From positions 1 through 11,708 of the forward strand of contig SKVA01000227.1 of assembly GCA_007129695.1 (NCBI GenBank): DNA of 11,708 nt, written 5' to 3'. A program made the position numbers and the translations under genes. Source of the stretch: Spirochaetaceae bacterium. Lineage in GTDB: Bacteria; Spirochaetota; Spirochaetia; DSM-27196; SLST01. This document shows, piece by piece, positions 6,419-11,708 of the stretch. The notes under the pieces were generated by a model. That model was given only the letters and a program-made list of their open reading frames with translations, had not been told where the DNA came from and did not search any database. Every line of letters starts with the position of its first letter. Position 1 is the stretch's first letter.

Positions 6419-6820
6419 ATGCGCCACCCGAGTCTGCTCGAGTTCGAGAAGAAGCTACGCGCGCTGTTCGACACGATCGATGACCGGCTCGAGCGAGTAT
6501 ACGGCACGCAGTACCAGCTTCATCCCGCGCGCGCCGCGGCCGGGACGACATCGAGCAGGACGAGCGACGGCCTGTTCAACGTGGGAGCATCGTTTACACC
6601 AGGGTACGGATCCAGGATCGGACGCGGGTACGTTGTTCAGGTCGAACTCTCTACGCTCGACCGGGTTCCGCCGGACGTTCGAGAACAGATCGAAGCACGC
6701 GTGGCGGACATGGTAGCTGAAAAACTCCCGTACTACTTTCCCGACCGGACCTTGCGCGTCAGCCGCGACCGCAACGTCTACAAGATCCACGGCGATCTGG
6801 GGCTGGGCTCGGTGCATTGA
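6419..6820 (+). CDS. Conserved-looking hypothetical protein
   Basis: A 133-residue soluble protein with no signal peptide or membrane segment. The N-terminus is an amphipathic helix (LLEFEKKLRALFDTIDDRLERVYG). The middle has a glycine-rich stretch (DGLFNVGASFTPGYGSRIGRGYVVQVE), and the C-terminus has a helical segment (VREQIEARVADMVAEKLPYYF) and a final strand-like piece with NVYKIHGDLGLG. The start ATG is one base after the lipoprotein stop, so translation is coupled. It ends 75 bases before the V-ATPase E start, with the V-ATPase promoter in the gap. From memory, Borrelia has a small hypothetical gene between mutS2 and the V-ATPase operon, and this may be its counterpart; I cannot verify that here. 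I recognise no known domain. Confidence 0.75.
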   Translation: MRHPSLLEFEKKLRALFDTIDDRLERVYGTQYQLHPARAAAGTTSSRTSDGLFNVGASFTPGYGSRIGRGYVVQVELSTLDRVPPDVREQIEARVADMVAEKLPYYFPDRTLRVSRDRNVYKIHGDLGLGSVH

Positions 6821-6833
6821 TCGGGCCATTCGC

Positions 6834-6862
6834 TTGAACTGAGCGGACCTTTCCACTACACT
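6834..6862 (+). promoter_or_regulatory. Sigma-70-type promoter of the V-ATPase operon
   Basis: TTGAAC (6834-6839), a 17-base spacer and TACACT (6857-6862) match the consensus at 4/6 in each box with ideal spacing. The expected transcription start is near 6869, leaving a leader of about 27 bases before ATG 6896. The bases CTTTCCACTAC around the -10 nearly repeat those at the lipoprotein promoter. The position in a 75-base gap ahead of a long operon supports it. Confidence 0.65.
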
Positions 6863-6883
6863 TTGCGTGTCCCAGCAGAATCC

Positions 6884-6891
6884 AAAGAGGA
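6884..6891 (+). promoter_or_regulatory. Ribosome binding site of V-ATPase E
   Basis: AAAGAGGA lies 4 bases before ATG 6896. It selects this ATG over an in-frame TTG at 6863, which lies ahead of the predicted transcription start and therefore cannot be used from this promoter. Confidence 0.7.
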
Positions 6892-6895
6892 ATTC

Positions 6896-7510
6896 ATGGA
6901 AAGCCAACTCAAAGAGCTGATCGAGACCATCAAGGCCGAGGGTGTTCAGACCGCAGAGAAGCAGGCCGAGCAGATTATCGCCGCGGCCGAAGAGCGTGCG
7001 CGTGAGATCATCGCGAACGCTCAGAAGCACGCCGATCAGGTAGCCTCGGAGGCGAAGCGCGATCGTCAGCGCCAGGAAGCCGCCGGGACGGAGGCCATCC
7101 GTCAGGCTGCGCGTGACCTGATCCTTGGTGTTCAGACCCAGCTGGTCGCGCTGTTCAAGACCATCGTTGAGAAAGAGACCTCTACCGCGTTTTCGGGTGA
7201 GGTTCTGGAGAAGGCCATCCTCACGGTAGTCCAGGCGTGGGCATCGGAAAGCGAGGCGAAACTCGAGATCCTGCTCTCCGATAGCGAACGATCGCGCCTG
7301 GAAGCGTCGCTTCGCTCCAAACTGTCGTCCGAACTCGCATCGGGAGTCGCGGTGACCGCGTCCCCGACGATCAAGAGCGGCTTCCGGCTGTCGACCAAGG
7401 ACGGCACCGTCTACTACGACTTTGGCGCGACCGCGGTGGCAGAAGCGATGTCGGCGTACCTGTCGCCACGTCTCGCCGAAACGGTGCGCGAAGCGGCCCA
7501 AGGGGCGTAG
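6896..7510 (+). CDS. atpE: V/A-type ATPase subunit E (peripheral stalk)
   Basis: A 204-residue protein of normal E-subunit length. The first half is a long charged coiled coil (MESQLKELIETIKAEG through about residue 75), rich in alanine, glutamate and lysine with AEERAREIIANAQKHADQV. The second half is the globular domain that clamps the top of the A3B3 head. E normally pairs with subunit G/H in the peripheral stalk that holds the head still against the rotor. No gene for G/H is seen in this part of the operon. It is the first gene of the V-ATPase operon, with its own promoter and ribosome binding site, and is followed after 2 bases by the DUF2764 gene. The family was assigned from architecture and operon position; the gene symbol follows spirochaete usage for V-type subunit E. 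Confidence 0.9.
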   Translation: MESQLKELIETIKAEGVQTAEKQAEQIIAAAEERAREIIANAQKHADQVASEAKRDRQRQEAAGTEAIRQAARDLILGVQTQLVALFKTIVEKETSTAFSGEVLEKAILTVVQAWASESEAKLEILLSDSERSRLEASLRSKLSSELASGVAVTASPTIKSGFRLSTKDGTVYYDFGATAVAEAMSAYLSPRLAETVREAAQGA

Positions 7511-7512
7511 GC

Positions 7513-8097
7513 TTGGGCCAGTTCTACTTTCTGGTCGCGAGCCTTCCGACGGTATCGTACGAAAGCCGCGACGCCATTGAACCAGACGCATTCCTCGACA
7601 TCGCCCGGGGGCATCTGACCGACGGCGAACTGGATGTGCTCGAGCGTGCATCGATCGCCCCCTCCCCGGCAGAATCGGTCGGTCACCGCATCATCGACGA
7701 CTGGAACCGGTTCGAACGTGGCCTGCGCAACGCGCTTGTACGGGTTCGCGCGACGCAGCGGCGCGTTGACGCCGCTGTGCACCTGCGCATCGACGATGCC
7801 GGCGATGACGCGAGCGACGCGCCGGGCGTGTCGGACATCGCGCGCGAGGCGAACGCTCACGAAACGCCGCTCGGAGGCGAGGACGCGCTGAACCACGCGC
7901 GCTGGCGCTTTCTTGACGATCTGGAAACCGGACACTTCTTCGACCTGGACCGGCTGATTGTGTACTACCTCAAACTCCAGATTCTTGCGCGTCGCAGGCA
8001 CTTCAACCGGGCCGAAGGCGAACAGCGCTACCAAACGATCACGGAAGGCATCATGAACGACTACTATCAGGAATCCAGCGGGGAGCAGAGCGAATGA
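7513..8097 (+). CDS. DUF2764 protein in the V-ATPase subunit C position
   Basis: A 194-residue protein that begins MGQFYFLVASLPTVSY, the typical N-terminus of DUF2764 proteins in V-ATPase operons of spirochaetes, Chlamydia and Bacteroidetes (recalled). The body is helical and acidic with conserved-looking aromatic pieces (IIDDWNRFERGLRN, FFDLDRLIVYYLKLQIL, RRRHFNRAEGEQRYQTI). In canonical operons the gene between E and A encodes subunit C, the socket joining rotor to membrane ring, at about 330-350 residues. A reduced C-like role is therefore inferred from position, not shown by sequence. The start is TTG 7513, supported by AAGGGG 7 bases upstream and by the conserved N-terminus. The end overlaps the subunit A start by 4 bases (ATGA), implying coupled and balanced synthesis. 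Confidence 0.85.
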   Translation: MGQFYFLVASLPTVSYESRDAIEPDAFLDIARGHLTDGELDVLERASIAPSPAESVGHRIIDDWNRFERGLRNALVRVRATQRRVDAAVHLRIDDAGDDASDAPGVSDIAREANAHETPLGGEDALNHARWRFLDDLETGHFFDLDRLIVYYLKLQILARRRHFNRAEGEQRYQTITEGIMNDYYQESSGEQSE

Positions 8098-9875
8098 GCC
8101 AGTCAACGGGTAGGGTGCTCGGTGTAAACGGGAACATGGTTTCCGTTATCGTCGAAGGCGACGTTGCGCTGAACGAAGTCGGCTACATCACCGTCGACTC
8201 CGACGGCGAAGAAAAGCGGCTCAAGAGCGAGGTCATCCGCGTCCGGGGCGACCGCGCGGAGGTTCAGGTCTTCGAAATGACCCGTGGAATCGGAGTCGAC
8301 GACCGCGTCGAGTTCACCGGCGAGCTGTTGGCGGTGGAACTCGGTCCCGGTCTCCTCGGTCGCGTATACGACGGTCTGCAGAACCCGCTGCCCGAGCTCG
8401 CGGCTCAGTGCGGCTTCTTCCTCGACCGGGGAGTCTACCTCAACGCGCTCGACCGGAAGCAGACCTGGGCGTTCGCGCCGAAGGTCGCTGTCGGCGAAAC
8501 GGTCGAACGAGCCGATACGCTCGGCATCGTACCCGAAGGAATCTTCGAGCATCGCATCATGGTACCGTTCAACCGGTACGGATCGTACACGGTCAGGCAG
8601 ATCGCCGCTGCAGGGGAGTACACGGTCGATCACGAGATCGCGCGACTCGCCGACAAGGACGGCAACGAGATCGGCGTGACGATGATGTTCGAGTGGCCCG
8701 TGAAGCGGGCCGTCGACTGCTACGCCGAGCGGCTCAAGCCCGAAGACCCGATGGTGACCAAAGTCAGGATCATCGACACCTTCTTCCCCGTCGCGCTCGG
8801 CGGAACCTACTGCATACCCGGTCCGTTCGGCGCCGGCAAGACCGTCCTCCAGCAGATCACCAGCCGCAACGCGGAGGTCGACATCGTGATCGTCGCCGCG
8901 TGCGGAGAGCGCGCCGGTGAGGTCGTTGAGACGCTCCGCGAGTTCCCCGAGCTGACCGACCCGCGCACCGGACGGACGCTGATGGAGCGGACCGTCATCA
9001 TCTGTAACACCAGTTCGATGCCGGTAGCCGCGCGCGAAGCGTCGGTCTACACCGCGGTCACGATAGCCGAGTACTATCGTCAGATGGGGCTCAACGTACT
9101 GCTTCTCGCCGACTCGACCAGCCGATGGGCGCAGGCGATGCGCGAGATGTCGGGGCGCCTTGAGGAAATCCCGGGCGAGGAAGCCTTCCCCGCGTACCTG
9201 GAGTCTGTCATCGCCGGCTTCTACGAGCGCGCCGGCGTTGTACGGCTTCGCGACGGTGGGAACGGCTCGGTTACGATCGGTGGGACGGTGAGCCCTGCGG
9301 GCGGTAACTTCGAGGAACCGGTGACGCAGGCGACGCTGAAAGTTGTCGGAGCGTTTCACGGGCTGTCGCGCGAACGATCCGACGCGCGCCGCTATCCGTC
9401 GATCCACCCGCTCGAGTCGTGGAGCAAGTATCGCGGGCCGATCGACCGCGGGATGGTCGAGTACGCGCGCGACGCGCTTCACCGTGGGAACGAGGTCGGC
9501 CAGATGATGAAGGTCGTCGGCGAAGAGGGTACGAGTCTCGACGACTATCTGTGGTACCTCAAGAGCGAGTTCACCGACGCGGTCTACCTGCAACAGAACG
9601 CGTTCGACGCGGTCGATGCCGCGGTGGATACCGAGCGACAACGGTTCGCGTTCGCGATGCTTTTCACGCTGCTGACGCGCAGGCTGAGTTTTGCGGCGAA
9701 GGAAGAGGCACGAAGCTGGTTTGCCGAGCTTCGACAGCGGTTCATCGACTTCAACGGCGCCAAATGGCAGGGCGACGAGTTCAACCGGCTGCACAAGGAA
9801 ATCGTATCGACGATCGAAGCCCGCACGGCCGGGACCGAAGAAAATGCCGAGCAGCTCGTCGGCGAGCGAGGGTAG
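8094..9875 (+). CDS. atpA: V/A-type ATPase catalytic subunit A
   Basis: The catalytic ATP-binding subunit of the A3B3 head, 593 residues, usual length. In order: an N-terminal beta-barrel (about 1-75), the bulge region specific to A subunits (about 110-190), then the nucleotide domain with P-loop GPFGAGKT at 243-250 (Lys249), GERAGEVVETLREF with catalytic Glu272, and LLLADSTSRWAQAMRE around Asp340, leading into GRLEEIPGEEAFPAYL. A C-terminal helical domain closes the protein. All catalytic residues are present. The enzyme couples ATP hydrolysis or synthesis to H+ or Na+ movement; the ion depends on subunit K, outside this window. GGGGAG 8 bases before ATG 8094 is a good ribosome binding site. 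A 618-codon open frame on the opposite strand is a codon-bias shadow. Confidence 0.98.
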   Translation: MSQSTGRVLGVNGNMVSVIVEGDVALNEVGYITVDSDGEEKRLKSEVIRVRGDRAEVQVFEMTRGIGVDDRVEFTGELLAVELGPGLLGRVYDGLQNPLPELAAQCGFFLDRGVYLNALDRKQTWAFAPKVAVGETVERADTLGIVPEGIFEHRIMVPFNRYGSYTVRQIAAAGEYTVDHEIARLADKDGNEIGVTMMFEWPVKRAVDCYAERLKPEDPMVTKVRIIDTFFPVALGGTYCIPGPFGAGKTVLQQITSRNAEVDIVIVAACGERAGEVVETLREFPELTDPRTGRTLMERTVIICNTSSMPVAAREASVYTAVTIAEYYRQMGLNVLLLADSTSRWAQAMREMSGRLEEIPGEEAFPAYLESVIAGFYERAGVVRLRDGGNGSVTIGGTVSPAGGNFEEPVTQATLKVVGAFHGLSRERSDARRYPSIHPLESWSKYRGPIDRGMVEYARDALHRGNEVGQMMKVVGEEGTSLDDYLWYLKSEFTDAVYLQQNAFDAVDAAVDTERQRFAFAMLFTLLTRRLSFAAKEEARSWFAELRQRFIDFNGAKWQGDEFNRLHKEIVSTIEARTAGTEENAEQLVGERG

Positions 9876-9878
9876 CGT

Positions 9879-11213
<1,335 letters not shown>

Positions 11214-11216
11214 ACA

Positions 11217-11708
11217 ATGGCGCGCGTCAAACTCACGAAGAACGAGCTGAAGCAGCAGAAGGATGCTCTCAAGCGCTTCCAGCGGTATCTGCCGACGCTG
11301 CAGCTGAAGAAGCAGCAGCTACAGCTCGTGATCCGTCAGGTTGAGGCGCAGATGCGCGAAAAGTCGCACGAACAGGAGAAACTCCAGCGACTCGTAATGA
11401 GTTGGGTCGAGGTGTTCGGCGAAGACGTGAATCTCCAGTCGTACCTGCGGATCGCGTCGCTGCGTACCGGAGACGGCAACATAGCCGGCGTCGACATTCC
11501 CGTGTTCGACGGGATCGACTTCGAGGAGCATCCCTACGATCTCTACACGATGCCGTTGTGGGTCGATCGCGGGCTCGAAGCGGTCAAGCGGCTACTCGCA
11601 CTCGATGCGGAGGTCCGCGTGCTCAAGGAGCAGCATCGGCGTCTGAGCGACGAGCTGCGTATCACGACTCAGAGGGTAAACCTCTTTGAGAAGGTCAAGA
11701 TCCCGGAA
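11217..11708 (+). CDS. atpD: V/A-type ATPase central-stalk subunit D (3' end cut off)
   Basis: The open frame runs from ATG 11217 to the window edge, 164 codons of an expected 200 or so. It opens MARVKLTKNELKQQKDALKRF, the standard start of subunit D, forms a long coiled coil (to about residue 65), has a short globular excursion in the middle (SYLRIASLRTGDGNIAGVDI and onward to PLWVDRG), and returns as a second long helix with QRVNLFEKVKIP, the D hallmark near the C-terminus. D is the rotor shaft turning within the A3B3 head. It normally pairs with subunit F, which is not encoded between E and D here. GAGGGG lies 12 bases upstream, a little far, and the gene starts 3 bases after the B stop. 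The reading is incomplete only because the window ends. Confidence 0.95.
   Translation, partial: MARVKLTKNELKQQKDALKRFQRYLPTLQLKKQQLQLVIRQVEAQMREKSHEQEKLQRLVMSWVEVFGEDVNLQSYLRIASLRTGDGNIAGVDIPVFDGIDFEEHPYDLYTMPLWVDRGLEAVKRLLALDAEVRVLKEQHRRLSDELRITTQRVNLFEKVKIPE

Noticed and set aside
6863..6895. TTG 6863 as the start of V-ATPase E
   Set aside because: It directly follows the -10 box, ahead of the expected transcription start, and ATG 6896 has a proper Shine-Dalgarno.
6455..7651. 398-codon minus-strand open frame over the hypothetical gene and V-ATPase E
   Set aside because: It spans two plus-strand genes and the intergenic promoter between them, and shows no family motif; a compositional shadow.

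Overview
The window is a GC-rich bacterial chromosome segment, most likely from a spirochaete. The main evidence is the start of a V/A-type ATPase operon in the order E, DUF2764, A, B, D with no subunit F. As I recall, this is the arrangement in Borrelia and Treponema. A murI-mutS2 pair lies just upstream, and from memory Borrelia burgdorferi keeps murI, mutS2, a small hypothetical gene and the V-ATPase operon in a similar order. Genus and species cannot be read from the sequence.

Layout. (1) Positions 2-1112, plus strand: the last 40 codons of an unidentified gene, overlapped by an RluA/RluD-family 23S rRNA pseudouridine synthase. (2) Positions 1018-2135, minus strand: a two-gene unit of a pentapeptide-repeat protein followed, with a 4-base stop/start overlap, by a metallo-beta-lactamase-fold protein whose metal-ligand positions are almost all replaced. 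Its 3' end overlaps the pseudouridine synthase by 95 bp, tail to tail. (3) Positions 2136-2211: a compact divergent promoter region. (4) Positions 2212-5701, plus strand: a tight operon of an eight-cysteine zinc-ribbon protein, glutamate racemase (MurI) and MutS2. (5) Positions 5700-5799: three successive small dyads, two of them in a 22-bp direct repeat, then a promoter. (6) Positions 5800-6820, plus strand: a lipoprotein and a 133-residue conserved-looking protein of unknown function. (7) Position 6834 to the end: a promoter, ribosome binding site and V-ATPase genes E, DUF2764, A, B and D, with D cut by the window edge; subunits I and K are expected beyond it.

The genes are mostly housekeeping: rRNA modification, D-glutamate supply for peptidoglycan, MutS2-type DNA or ribosome surveillance, and ion-coupled ATP hydrolysis or synthesis. 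The less ordinary parts are the apparently metal-dead MBL protein with its pentapeptide partner, the DUF2764 protein in the slot of V-ATPase subunit C, and a promoter pattern in which -10 boxes sit 5-6 bases before the start codon, which predicts leaderless mRNAs. The V-ATPase promoter has the same 17-base spacing but is followed by a leader with a ribosome binding site. I saw no mobile element, CRISPR array, tRNA or rRNA. No stretch over 300 bases lacks a gene.
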